Positions 24,121 through 31,955 of a stretch of 56,412 bases of DNA are shown piece by piece (the stretch's first letter is position 1; each line of letters opens with the position of its first letter). The notes under the pieces were generated by a model, which was given only the letters and a program-made list of their open reading frames with translations, had not been told where the DNA came from and made no database searches. The stretch spans positions 1 through 56,412 of the forward strand of contig CANRFM010000013.1 of the NCBI GenBank assembly GCA_947629905.1, in the 5' to 3' direction. The stretch is from an uncultured Clostridia bacterium (lineage in GTDB: Bacteria; Bacillota; Clostridia; Oscillospirales; Ruminococcaceae). Position numbers and translations under genes: made by a program.

Positions 24121-25560
24121 TTATACGGAGATCTCTGCCTTGTCGTCTGAAACGCCATTGGCATCGAGGACGGGCTGCACGCAGTTGGCAATAAATTCCT
24201 CGACCTGCTGCGGACAGCGCCCGATGAAGTTTTCAGGCTTCATAATATGTTCCATCTCTGCGGGGGTGATCTGGAAGATCGGGTCGGCAAGGATCAGTTC
24301 ACACAAATTGTTATCCAGTCCCTCTTCCTTGACACGCTTGCCCGCCTGAATGGAATACTGCCGGATCTTCTCGTGCAGTTCCTGCCGGTTGCCGCCTTTT
24401 TTGACGGCATCCATCATGATATTTTCGGTCGCCATGAAAGGCAGCTCCGCCATGACACGGCGGCGGATGATCTTCTCATAGACTACAAAACCGCATTCCG
24501 GGTCGGTAACGTTGAGCATGATGTTCAGGATCGCATCCGTGCCGAGGAATGCTTCCGCTACGGAAATACGCTTGTTTGCCGAATCATCGAGGGTGCGCTC
24601 AAACCACTGCGTTCCGGCGGTAAAGGCAGGATTCAGCACGTCACACATGACATATCTGGCAAGAGAGGTAATGCGCTCATCCCGCATGGGGTTGCGCTTG
24701 TATGCCATGGCAGAAGAGCCGATCTGGTTCTTTTCAAAGGGTTCTTCCATTTCCTTGAAGCTCTGCATCAGGCGGATGTCGTTGGAGAATTTGCTTGCGG
24801 ACTGCGCAATGCCCGCAAGGACGGAACAGACCTGATAGTCCACTTTCCGGGAATAGGTCTGCCCGGAGACCGGAACGACGGCATCGAAGCCCATTTCCTT
24901 GGCGATGCGGGCTTCGAGTTCCTTGACCTTGTCCGTATCTCCCTCAAACAGCTCCATAAAGGAAGCCTGTGTGCCGGTCGTGCCCTTGGAGCCGAGGAGC
25001 TTCAGGGAATGCAGGCGGAAATCCAGATCTTCCAGATCCATCAGCAGTTCATTGCACCAGAGAGTCGCACGCTTGCCGATCGTGGTGAGCTGTGCGGGCT
25101 GGAGGTGGGTATAGGCAAGGCAGGGCAGCGCCTTGTATTTGTCGGCAAATTTGGCAAGCTGGGAAATGACCTTGATGAGTTTGCGCTTGATGACTTGCAG
25201 GGCATCCCGCATGATGATGATGTCGGTATTGTCTCCCACATAGCAGGACGTTGCGCCAAGGTGGATGATACCTGCGGCATTCGGGCAGACTTCCCCATAG
25301 GCAAGGACGTGTGCCATGACATCGTGGCGGCGTTCTTTCTCAAATGCCGCAGCGGCGGCGTAGTCGATGTTTTCGATGTTGGCTTCGAGCTCGTCTACCT
25401 GTGCCTGTGTGACGGGCAGACCGAGCTGCATTTCCGCACGGGCAAGAGCGACCCACAGCTTGCGCCATGTGGTGAATTTTTTATCGGCTGAAAATAAATA
25501 CTGCATTTCCCGGCTGGCATACCGGGTGCAGAAAGGGCTTTCATAGCTTTGTGTTGACAT
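24121..25560 (-). CDS. purB: Adenylosuccinate lyase
   Basis: 479 residues. Catalyses two fumarate-releasing steps of purine synthesis (SAICAR to AICAR and adenylosuccinate to AMP). Signature SSAMAYKRNPMRDER (flexible catalytic loop of the fumarase/aspartase superfamily), THLQPAQLTTIGKR (catalytic His region) and RRHDVMAH near the N-terminus. Length is typical of the longer clostridial/animal-type form. ATG 25560 follows CTGGAGGAATC. It is 18 bases downstream of the cysteine-cluster gene, so the two are co-transcribed. Confidence 0.97.
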   Translation of the reverse strand: MSTQSYESPFCTRYASREMQYLFSADKKFTTWRKLWVALARAEMQLGLPVTQAQVDELEANIENIDYAAAAAFEKERRHDVMAHVLAYGEVCPNAAGIIHLGATSCYVGDNTDIIIMRDALQVIKRKLIKVISQLAKFADKYKALPCLAYTHLQPAQLTTIGKRATLWCNELLMDLEDLDFRLHSLKLLGSKGTTGTQASFMELFEGDTDKVKELEARIAKEMGFDAVVPVSGQTYSRKVDYQVCSVLAGIAQSASKFSNDIRLMQSFKEMEEPFEKNQIGSSAMAYKRNPMRDERITSLARYVMCDVLNPAFTAGTQWFERTLDDSANKRISVAEAFLGTDAILNIMLNVTDPECGFVVYEKIIRRRVMAELPFMATENIMMDAVKKGGNRQELHEKIRQYSIQAGKRVKEEGLDNNLCELILADPIFQITPAEMEHIMKPENFIGRCPQQVEEFIANCVQPVLDANGVSDDKAEISV

Positions 25561-25578
25561 AATGATTCCTCCAGAATT

Positions 25579-26070
25579 TCAGATTTCCTGCGGTTTCCAC
25601 AGCAGAACGGGGTACAGCGCATCATAGGGTCTGACCACATCCGGGTTCTGCTCTGCATAGGCAAATATCGTTTCGCCAAGCTCCTCTTTCAGGAAGCGGA
25701 GCAGCGTGCCGACGGGCAGTGCATTCACAGCATCACAGAGCGGCGCAAGGGTGATCACCTGCCGCCCGTGCAGTTCCATGATACAGAACGGCCAGATCTG
25801 ACAGTCAAAGGGCTTTTCCGTGCCGAGCATACAGCCTTTGTCAGGGTCGAGCAGCGGACAGGCGAAACGGTCGTCCGCATCCAGTACAGGAATGCAGAAC
25901 AGATAGGAGCACTCCCCTTTTGAGACAAATTGAGCAGACGGCAGCAGTTTTTGCGCCTTCTCCCTGACTTCTGTGGAAAGTACAGGGGTATTCCACATAT
26001 CATAGCTGTCAAAGTGGCAGCATTGCCGGCACGCTGCACAGGTTTCACGGCGCAGCAGTTTCGTCAGCAT
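25579..26070 (-). CDS. YkgJ-family cysteine cluster protein
   Basis: 163 residues. The N-terminal CAACRQCCHF and the later CPLLDPDKGCMLGTEKPFDC form the eight-cysteine pattern of the CxxCxxCC (YkgJ/UPF0153) family, which is thought to bind zinc or an iron-sulfur cluster; the exact role is unsettled. ATG 26070 has GGAGG at good distance; the GTG 9 bases earlier overlaps that site. It is the first gene of a two-gene unit with purB, and its promoter is at 26109-26137. Confidence 0.88.
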   Translation of the reverse strand: MLTKLLRRETCAACRQCCHFDSYDMWNTPVLSTEVREKAQKLLPSAQFVSKGECSYLFCIPVLDADDRFACPLLDPDKGCMLGTEKPFDCQIWPFCIMELHGRQVITLAPLCDAVNALPVGTLLRFLKEELGETIFAYAEQNPDVVRPYDALYPVLLWKPQEI

Positions 26071-26108
26071 GGGGATCACCTCCGTCCGGGAATGCAGCTG
26101 CTGTTCTT

Positions 26109-26137
26109 ATTGTACCATATTTTGCCCCGGATTGCAA
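26109..26137 (-). promoter_or_regulatory. Promoter of the YkgJ-like/purB unit
   Basis: On the minus strand TTGCAA (26132-26137), 17 bases, TACAAT (26109-26114). No purine-box operator was recognised. Confidence 0.65.
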
Positions 26138-26287
26138 GGGGCAGGACGGGATCCCGGCTGTTTTTTTGTAATGCGATGGATTTCGTGAAGCGGTTTCTTT
26201 CGGAAGTTACAAAATAGTTACGAAATTACAAATTGTATCTCCTTATTTTCAGGGATTTTTTCAGAAATCCAAAACTTTTTTCAAAAA

Positions 26288-26331
26288 AATAGTAACAAAC
26301 TATTGACAAATCAAACAAAATGGTGTATAAT
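26288..26331 (+). promoter_or_regulatory. Promoter with overlapping inverted repeat, secreted dockerin protein
   Basis: TTGACA (26303-26308), 17 bases, TATAAT (26326-26331). A 6-5-6 inverted repeat AATAGT AACAA ACTATT (26288-26304) overlaps the first two bases of the -35, so it could be a repressor or activator site. The gap 26140-26287 is otherwise AT-rich without genes. Confidence 0.75.
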
Positions 26332-26386
26332 TACTATGTTGCTTCCCGAAAATAACACAAAAAACACGAAATTTAGGAGGAGAGCT

Positions 26387-28096
26387 ATGAAACAACACAG
26401 GAAATGTATGCTGCCGGTGATGGCAGCAGCGCTGGCATTCTGCGCACCGCTGTCTGTGATGTCTGTCAGCGCCGCAAATAAGGATATGGTCTATTCTGCT
26501 GCTTCCGGTCTGGATCTCACAGAAGACGGGTATGCCTATGCGGACGGAGATGCTGTATCGGGGAAATTTGGTGTAGACCCGGATCTGCCGATCGGCGATA
26601 TAGATGACACAGGGGACATTTCTGTTCAGGATGCGAGCCTGATCCTGAACGTTGCTGCTTACCATATGATGGGTATGGACGATCAGGAAATGTGGCAGGA
26701 ACTTCTGCCGGATAGTCAGGCAGATACGGCATATCTCAATACAGTCGCTGATGTAAACGGGGACGGCGAGATCAATGTCGAGGATGCTTCCGTCATTCTG
26801 GGGTATGCATCCAGACAGATGTTTGGCGGAGATCTGCATCCGCTTGGATTTTCCCTTTATTATGCAGATGCAGACGGCAAGCTAAAGACCGGCTTCATTG
26901 AAGCAGACGAAAATACCTACTATGCCGGAGAGGATCACAAGCTGCTTACCGGCTGGAATATAATCGATCAGAACTGGTACTACTTCAATGAAGAAGCAGA
27001 ATTGCAGAAAGAATGCTGGATCACTTCCGGAAGCAGTCGGTATTATGTGGACATTCAGGGCATCCGGCTGACGGGTTGGCAGACCATTGACGGAGATACG
27101 TATTACCTTGGCACAAACGGTGCGAAAAAGACCGGACTGACCGAGGTGGACGGTGATACATACTGGCTGGGGACGGATGGTGTTCTGACAACGGGATGGC
27201 AGGATATTGACGGGACAACGCACTATTTCTATCCGGAAAATGGCTGCATGGCAACCGGCTGGCAGTTTATTGACGATGCGGAGTATTATTTTGATGCCGA
27301 TGGCAATATGGCTTCCGGCTGGCAGGATCTGGACAACGGGCGCTATTATTTCACAGAGGACGGCAGTTTAGCAACGGACTGGCAGGTCATTGACGGTGAA
27401 ACGTATTACTTTGATGAATATGGCAATATGGCAACTGGCTGGCTGTTCATCGGCGATGAGGAGTATTATTTCACAGAGGACGGCTGCATGGTAACGGGCA
27501 GCCTGACAATGGACGGCGTGACCTATGAATTTGATGCAAACGGCGTGCTGATCAGCACCTATATCGAGGAAGAGGAGGACAGTGAGGTAGAGGGAGATAT
27601 TGCCTCTCTGCTCAATAACGCACAGCTCTCCCCCAGACGGCAGATCACGGTCTACAACCGTCAGGTTGATCCGGTGACGATCGACTTCACGATCAAGCTG
27701 TCCGATAAGGATATTGCCATCATCGAACAGTTCGCCGCAGAGCATTTTGATGCGGACGACACACTTGCGGAAAAGCTTTACAAGACACACCAGTGGATTC
27801 ACTACAATGTCGATTATGCCTATGCCGGAGAAAAGTGGAATGAGATCGTCAACCTCTCCTACGTAGATGCGATCTTCAACCACAAGAAAGGACAGTGCGT
27901 ACAGTACAATGGTGCCATGGCTTCCGTGCTGGCATATTATGGGTTTGATGTGTACATGGTACGTGGCTGGACAAGTCCCGGCACACAGCACTTCTGGACG
28001 GAGGTCAACCTCAATGGCAAGACCTACATGGTCGAGTGCGGTAACTCCGGTAAAAACGGCGACTGGTGGCAGTATTTCTTTAGTGAAATTGAGTAA
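26387..28096 (+). CDS. Secreted protein: dockerin, cell-wall-binding repeats, transglutaminase-like domain
   Basis: 569 residues. Order: signal peptide (~1-31, KHR start and VSA-A cut); a type I dockerin-like module (~60-150) with two calcium loops, DIDDTGDISVQD and DVNGDGEINVED; about eight cell-wall-binding repeats of the GWxxIDGxxYYFxxDG type (~155-400); a short linker; and a C-terminal transglutaminase/protease-like domain with KKGQCVQYNGAMASVL (Cys) and TQHFWTEV (His). The usual Asp after the His strand reads MVECGN, so activity is uncertain. It is likely displayed on the wall or docked to a cohesin scaffold. ATG 26387 follows AGGAGGAG; a hairpin at 28115-28162 ends the unit. Target unknown; a peptide-processing or crosslinking role is inference. 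Confidence 0.92.
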   Translation: MKQHRKCMLPVMAAALAFCAPLSVMSVSAANKDMVYSAASGLDLTEDGYAYADGDAVSGKFGVDPDLPIGDIDDTGDISVQDASLILNVAAYHMMGMDDQEMWQELLPDSQADTAYLNTVADVNGDGEINVEDASVILGYASRQMFGGDLHPLGFSLYYADADGKLKTGFIEADENTYYAGEDHKLLTGWNIIDQNWYYFNEEAELQKECWITSGSSRYYVDIQGIRLTGWQTIDGDTYYLGTNGAKKTGLTEVDGDTYWLGTDGVLTTGWQDIDGTTHYFYPENGCMATGWQFIDDAEYYFDADGNMASGWQDLDNGRYYFTEDGSLATDWQVIDGETYYFDEYGNMATGWLFIGDEEYYFTEDGCMVTGSLTMDGVTYEFDANGVLISTYIEEEEDSEVEGDIASLLNNAQLSPRRQITVYNRQVDPVTIDFTIKLSDKDIAIIEQFAAEHFDADDTLAEKLYKTHQWIHYNVDYAYAGEKWNEIVNLSYVDAIFNHKKGQCVQYNGAMASVLAYYGFDVYMVRGWTSPGTQHFWTEVNLNGKTYMVECGNSGKNGDWWQYFFSEIE

Positions 28097-28114
28097 ATAG
28101 CAAGATGAAACAAT

Positions 28115-28167
28115 TGCGGTCATTGTGTGCAGAAAACGGAATGTTTGCACGTAATGACCGCATTTTT
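28115..28167 (+). terminator. Terminator after the dockerin protein
   Basis: TGCGGTCATT..TGCA and TGCA..AATGACCGCA pair over about 14 bases, followed by TTTTT. Confidence 0.83.
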
Positions 28168-28192
28168 CCTGCCGAACCGTTTCCGCAGGTTC

Positions 28193-28221
28193 TTGACTAA
28201 TTTGAAATTTTGTGTTATACT
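28193..28221 (+). promoter_or_regulatory. Promoter of the apbE operon
   Basis: TTGACT (28193-28198), 17 bases, TATACT (28216-28221), with a 30-base leader to the ATG. Confidence 0.78.
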
Positions 28222-28257
28222 GCAAATATAGGCTTAAACCCTGAAAGGAGGAACCGG

Positions 28258-29277
28258 ATGAACCTGTTTCCTACGCTGCGCCTTTCTGCTGTCCTGCTCT
28301 GTGCCGGACTGCTGACAGGCTGTTCCCAAGCCGATACCACTGCCGTTTCCCGTGACCTGTTCGCCATGGATACCTATATGCACCTACAGGCTTACGGTCC
28401 GGAGAAAGCCCTTGACGAAGCCGAAGCCCGTATTCAGGAACTGGAACAGGACTTCTCCGTTACACGCCCGAACAGCAGCATCAGCCGCATCAATGCCGTC
28501 GCCGGTGAGCCCGTGACCGTGGAAGAAGATACCGTCACGCTCCTGCAAGCTGCCCTTGCCATGGGCAAGGAAAGCGGCGGTGCGTTAGATATTACCCTCT
28601 ATCCGCTGTTAGCAGAATGGGGCTTTACGAAAGAGGAAAAACACGTCCCGCCCCCTGAAACCATTGCCGCCCTGTTGAATAATGTGGACTATACCGCCGT
28701 TTCCGTCACAGATGACACCGTGCAGCTCCCGGCAGGGATGATGCTGGACTTGGGGGCAGCGGCAAAGGGCTATACAAGCGATGCGGTCATGAAAATTTTC
28801 CGGGAGAACGGCATTACCTCGGCGGTCATCAGTCTCGGCGGCAATGTGCAGACTCTCGGCAGAAAGCCCGACGGCACACTCTGGAAAGTCGGCATCACCG
28901 ACCCCTTTTCCCCCTCGGAGCTCTGCTGTACTGTAGCGGTCGAAAACAAGGCGGTCATCACTTCCGGAACGTATGAGCGTTATTTTGAGGAGGACGGGCA
29001 GCGTTGGTGGCATATCCTCGACCCGGCGGACGGATACCCGGCAGATAACGGGCTGATCTCCGTCACGGTCATCGGCGAGTCCGGCACAGAATGCGACCTG
29101 CTCTCCACGGCTTTATTTGTAGAGGGAACGGAACAAGCCGCCGAACACTGGCGGAAACGGGAGGATTTTGAAATGATCTGCGTGACAGAGGACGGCAAAC
29201 TGCTCGTGACCGAAGGCATTGCCGACAGTTTTACCAACCAGTCCGCCATGCCAACGGAGGTGCTGACACGTGAATAA
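28258..29277 (+). CDS. apbE: FAD:protein FMN transferase (ApbE family), lipoprotein
   Basis: 339 residues. Transfers FMN from FAD onto threonine of target flavoproteins outside the membrane. The lipoprotein signal LCAGLLTGCS (Cys near residue 21) puts it on the outer face. ApbE motifs: FAMDTYMHLQAYG, the DLGAAAKGYTSDAV motif, SLGGNVQTLG, the RWWHILDPADGYPA motif and VTVIGESGTECDLLSTALF (magnesium site). It overlaps the following NusG_II gene by 8 bases, and a Gx-type membrane gene overlaps in turn. The trio resembles flavin-based redox loci (inference). Confidence 0.95.
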   Translation: MNLFPTLRLSAVLLCAGLLTGCSQADTTAVSRDLFAMDTYMHLQAYGPEKALDEAEARIQELEQDFSVTRPNSSISRINAVAGEPVTVEEDTVTLLQAALAMGKESGGALDITLYPLLAEWGFTKEEKHVPPPETIAALLNNVDYTAVSVTDDTVQLPAGMMLDLGAAAKGYTSDAVMKIFRENGITSAVISLGGNVQTLGRKPDGTLWKVGITDPFSPSELCCTVAVENKAVITSGTYERYFEEDGQRWWHILDPADGYPADNGLISVTVIGESGTECDLLSTALFVEGTEQAAEHWRKREDFEMICVTEDGKLLVTEGIADSFTNQSAMPTEVLTRE

Positions 29278-29614
29278 GAAAGCAGCAGCACTGGCGCTGT
29301 GCATTGGCATCGTGCTGATTGGTTCGGTGGTGTGGCTGATACTCGGCAGCCAGAAGCCGCATACAAACCGTGTGGAGATCGTGCAGGACGGGAATATCCT
29401 TTACAGCTTCCCCCTTTCGGAAATGCAAGATCAGACGATCCGCATTGCAGCGGAGAACGGCTCCTACAACGTGGTCACGATACAGGACGGAACGATCTGC
29501 ATTTCTGAAGCGGGCTGCCCCGATCAGATCTGTGTAAGATCCGGCACGCTCAATTCCGAACTGCGCCCGATCGTCTGCCTGCCGAACAAGCTGGTGATCC
29601 GCTATGCAGCATAA
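29270..29614 (+). CDS. NusG domain II-containing protein
   Basis: 114 residues. One N-terminal membrane helix (~5-26), then an outside beta-rich domain with VVTIQDGTICISEAGCPDQIC, the pattern of NusG_II proteins that sit next to ApbE and Gx genes. Starts with GTG 29270, supported by CGGAGG 10 bases upstream and by overlap with the apbE stop. The two cysteines in AGCPDQIC and the later IVCLP could be redox-active or bind a cofactor. The function of these proteins is not settled. Confidence 0.87.
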   Translation: MNKKAAALALCIGIVLIGSVVWLILGSQKPHTNRVEIVQDGNILYSFPLSEMQDQTIRIAAENGSYNVVTIQDGTICISEAGCPDQICVRSGTLNSELRPIVCLPNKLVIRYAA

Positions 29615-30110
29615 CGGGGGAAAACTGCATAGGCTGACAAGGCTGTCCCTGTTGACGGCAGTAGCCCTGATCCTGTTTGTGGTCGAACTGCGGCTGCCGG
29701 ACATTGCCATTCCGAGTGTCAAACTGGGACTGGCGAACATCATCACCGTCTATGCCGTCTATTCCTGCACGGCAGGAGAGACCTGCCTGCTGGTTGCTGT
29801 CCGGCTGCTGTTGGGGGCGATGTTTGCCGGGAATGTGTCCACACTGCTGTACAGTGCAGCCGGAGCAGCGCTCTGCCTTTTGGGGATGCTGTGTGTCCGG
29901 CATTTCGTACCGGAAGCACACATTTGGCTGTGCAGCATCTTCGGGGCAATGCTCCACAACACCGGACAAATGGCAGCGGCAGTGCTTCTCATGCAAACGC
30001 CTGCGGTGCTGAGCTATCTGCCGTTTTTGCTGATCGCCGGAAGCATTGCAGGTCTGCTGACAGGGCTGTGTGCACAGGCAATTGTAAAACGGCTTCCAAA
30101 AAAACTGTAA
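29604..30110 (+). CDS. Gx transporter family / Hpre_diP_synt_I membrane protein
   Basis: 168 residues with five to six membrane helices. IPSVKLGLANIITVYAV and LLLGAMFAGNVSTLLYSAAG are the conserved core of this family, once annotated as heptaprenyl diphosphate synthase component I but looking like a small ECF-type transporter. It overlaps the NusG_II gene by 11 bases. Its constant pairing with ApbE and NusG_II suggests a role in supplying or housing a flavin or quinone component (inference). Confidence 0.88.
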   Translation: MQHNGGKLHRLTRLSLLTAVALILFVVELRLPDIAIPSVKLGLANIITVYAVYSCTAGETCLLVAVRLLLGAMFAGNVSTLLYSAAGAALCLLGMLCVRHFVPEAHIWLCSIFGAMLHNTGQMAAAVLLMQTPAVLSYLPFLLIAGSIAGLLTGLCAQAIVKRLPKKL

Positions 30111-30167
30111 CATTTCCCGCATACGGTGCACTAACTGGTAACAACATTTCCAAAGGGAGGCATACAT

Positions 30168-31208
30168 ATGGCAGCTATTACCATACTTGGTTCAGGGGCT
30201 TTCGGGCTGGCACTGGCACTGATGTGCCGCAATGCCGGGCATGAAGTCACCGTCTGGTCAAAATTTGAAAGCGAACTGACAGAGATCCGCACCACAGGCG
30301 AATCCTCCAAACTCCCCGGTGTCCGCATTCCGGCAGACATTCCGCTGACCACAGACATCAGCTGCGTGGCAGAGCAGGATATTGTCATTGTCGGCATTCC
30401 CTCGTCCTTTGTCCGCAGCGTTGTTAAGGAAGCAGCACCCTTTCTCACCCCGAAAACCGTCCTTGTCAACACGGCAAAAGGTCTGGAAGCAGACACTTTC
30501 AAGCGCATGAGCGAAGTCATTCACGAGGAATGCCCGCACAACCCGATCGTCGTGATCACAGGTCCTTCCCATGCCGAAGAGCTTTCACGGGGCATTCCGA
30601 CAACCGTGGTTGCGGCGTGTGATGACGTGACCTATGCGGAATATATTCAGGACGTATTCACAACGGGGACATTGCGCATTTACGTCAATGCCGATGTGAT
30701 CGGCTGCGAACTGGGGGGCGCTATGAAAAACATCATCGCCCTTGCCTGCGGCATCAGTGACGGCATGGGATTCGGGGACAATACCAAAGCTGCCCTGATG
30801 ACACGGGGCATCCATGAGATCACCACGCTCGGGCTTGCCGTGGGGGCAGAATTTGACACGTTCACCGGGCTGACGGGGATCGGCGATCTGATCGTGACCT
30901 GCACCAGTATGCACAGCCGCAACCGGCGGGCTGGCATTCTGATCGGGCAAGGCACACCTGCCGAAGAAGCCGTAAAACAGATCGGCACGGTCGAGGGCTA
31001 TTTCTGCTGCAAGGTCGCCCACGGACTGGCAAAGAAAATGAACGTGAATATGCCCATTACCGAAGAACTGTACCACCTGCTGTTTGAGGGCGGCGACATC
31101 CGGAAATCCATGCGGAATCTCATGGGCAGACCTACCCGCCACGAGTGTGAACACTCCATAACCGCCGAACAGCTTGCCCTGCTGGACAGCATGGAGCAGA
31201 AGAAGTGA
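30168..31208 (+). CDS. gpsA: Glycerol-3-phosphate dehydrogenase [NAD(P)+]
   Basis: 346 residues. Makes sn-glycerol-3-phosphate from dihydroxyacetone phosphate for phospholipid synthesis. N-terminal Rossmann motif LGSGAFGLALALM, then NTAKGLE, ITGPSHAEEL (usual GPSfA.E) and GCELGGAMKNIIALACGISDGMG with the catalytic Lys, and the C-terminal GLTGIGDLIVTCTS..SRNRR. ATG 30168 follows AAAGGGAGG. It overlaps the next gene by 4 bases (GTGA). Confidence 0.97.
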   Translation: MAAITILGSGAFGLALALMCRNAGHEVTVWSKFESELTEIRTTGESSKLPGVRIPADIPLTTDISCVAEQDIVIVGIPSSFVRSVVKEAAPFLTPKTVLVNTAKGLEADTFKRMSEVIHEECPHNPIVVITGPSHAEELSRGIPTTVVAACDDVTYAEYIQDVFTTGTLRIYVNADVIGCELGGAMKNIIALACGISDGMGFGDNTKAALMTRGIHEITTLGLAVGAEFDTFTGLTGIGDLIVTCTSMHSRNRRAGILIGQGTPAEEAVKQIGTVEGYFCCKVAHGLAKKMNVNMPITEELYHLLFEGGDIRKSMRNLMGRPTRHECEHSITAEQLALLDSMEQKK

Positions 31209-31771
31209 GCAAGATCAGCTGGAAAGGCAGCGCCCTGCTTGCGCCCGTGCCGCCTGCGCTCGTGAGCTGCGGGACACTCGAACAGCCCAATATCCTGACA
31301 GTCGCATGGACAGGCATTGTCTGCACCCACCCGCCTATGACTTATATTTCCGTGCGCCCGGAACGGTTTTCCTATGCCATCATTGCCCAAAGCGGAGAAT
31401 TTGCCATCAATCTGCCCACCTCATCCATGGCAAAGACCGTGGACTTCTGCGGCATGAAAACCGGTGCAAAGCTCAACAAGGCACAGCGCTGTCATCTGGA
31501 ACTGCTGCCGGGCGAACAGATCGCCGCCCCCGTCATTGCCGCCTGTCCGGTCAGTCTGGAATGCCGTGTCACGGAGCAGAAAGCCCTTGGCACGCACACC
31601 ATGTTTTTAGCGGAGATCGTTGGAGTGCAGGTCGAAGAACGCCTGATCGACAGCAAAGGCAAGCTGAATCTTCAGCAGGCTGGTCTGCTTGCCTATGCAC
31701 ACGGAGAGTATTTTGCACTGGGGCGCAAATGCGGAGATTTCGGATTCTCTGTACGGCGAAAGAAGAAATAA
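31205..31771 (+). CDS. Flavin reductase family protein
   Basis: 188 residues. FMN-binding split-barrel fold: start WKGSALLAPVPPALVSCG, then ILTVAWTGIVCTHPPMTYIS (FMN-binding strand), FAINLPTSS and CGMKTGAKLNK. Related to FlR/DIM6-type proteins that reduce or carry flavin, usually using NAD(P)H. The GTG start at 31205 overlaps the gpsA stop, so translation is coupled. Coexistence with an ApbE operon just upstream gives a flavin theme, but a direct link is not shown. Confidence 0.9.
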   Translation: MSKISWKGSALLAPVPPALVSCGTLEQPNILTVAWTGIVCTHPPMTYISVRPERFSYAIIAQSGEFAINLPTSSMAKTVDFCGMKTGAKLNKAQRCHLELLPGEQIAAPVIAACPVSLECRVTEQKALGTHTMFLAEIVGVQVEERLIDSKGKLNLQQAGLLAYAHGEYFALGRKCGDFGFSVRRKKK

Positions 31772-31800
31772 CAGGGGCTGCCGGTTCAGCCCCTGTTCTT
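31770..31800 (+). terminator. Terminator after the flavin reductase gene
   Basis: AACAGGGGCTG, loop CCGGTT, CAGCCCCTGTT, then CTTCG; perfect 11-pair stem that overlaps the stop codon. Confidence 0.8.
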
Positions 31801-31874
31801 CGTGCAATTGTACCATAAGCCGGACAGTAATTTTTAACGAAGCGTAAAATACTTTTGACGGTTCTTTATTTCCC

Positions 31875-31903
31875 TTGACTTTTTCGGGCAGGTACTGTAT
31901 AAT
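31875..31903 (+). promoter_or_regulatory. Promoter of the transglutaminase/RiPP-like operon
   Basis: TTGACT (31875-31880), 17 bases, TATAAT (31898-31903). No other promoter was recognised before 39666, so all seven genes downstream may share it. Confidence 0.8.
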
Positions 31904-31955
31904 TAAGGTACATCACCCAGAAAAGGGCAGACACAGGAAAGGAAGGATGACATTT

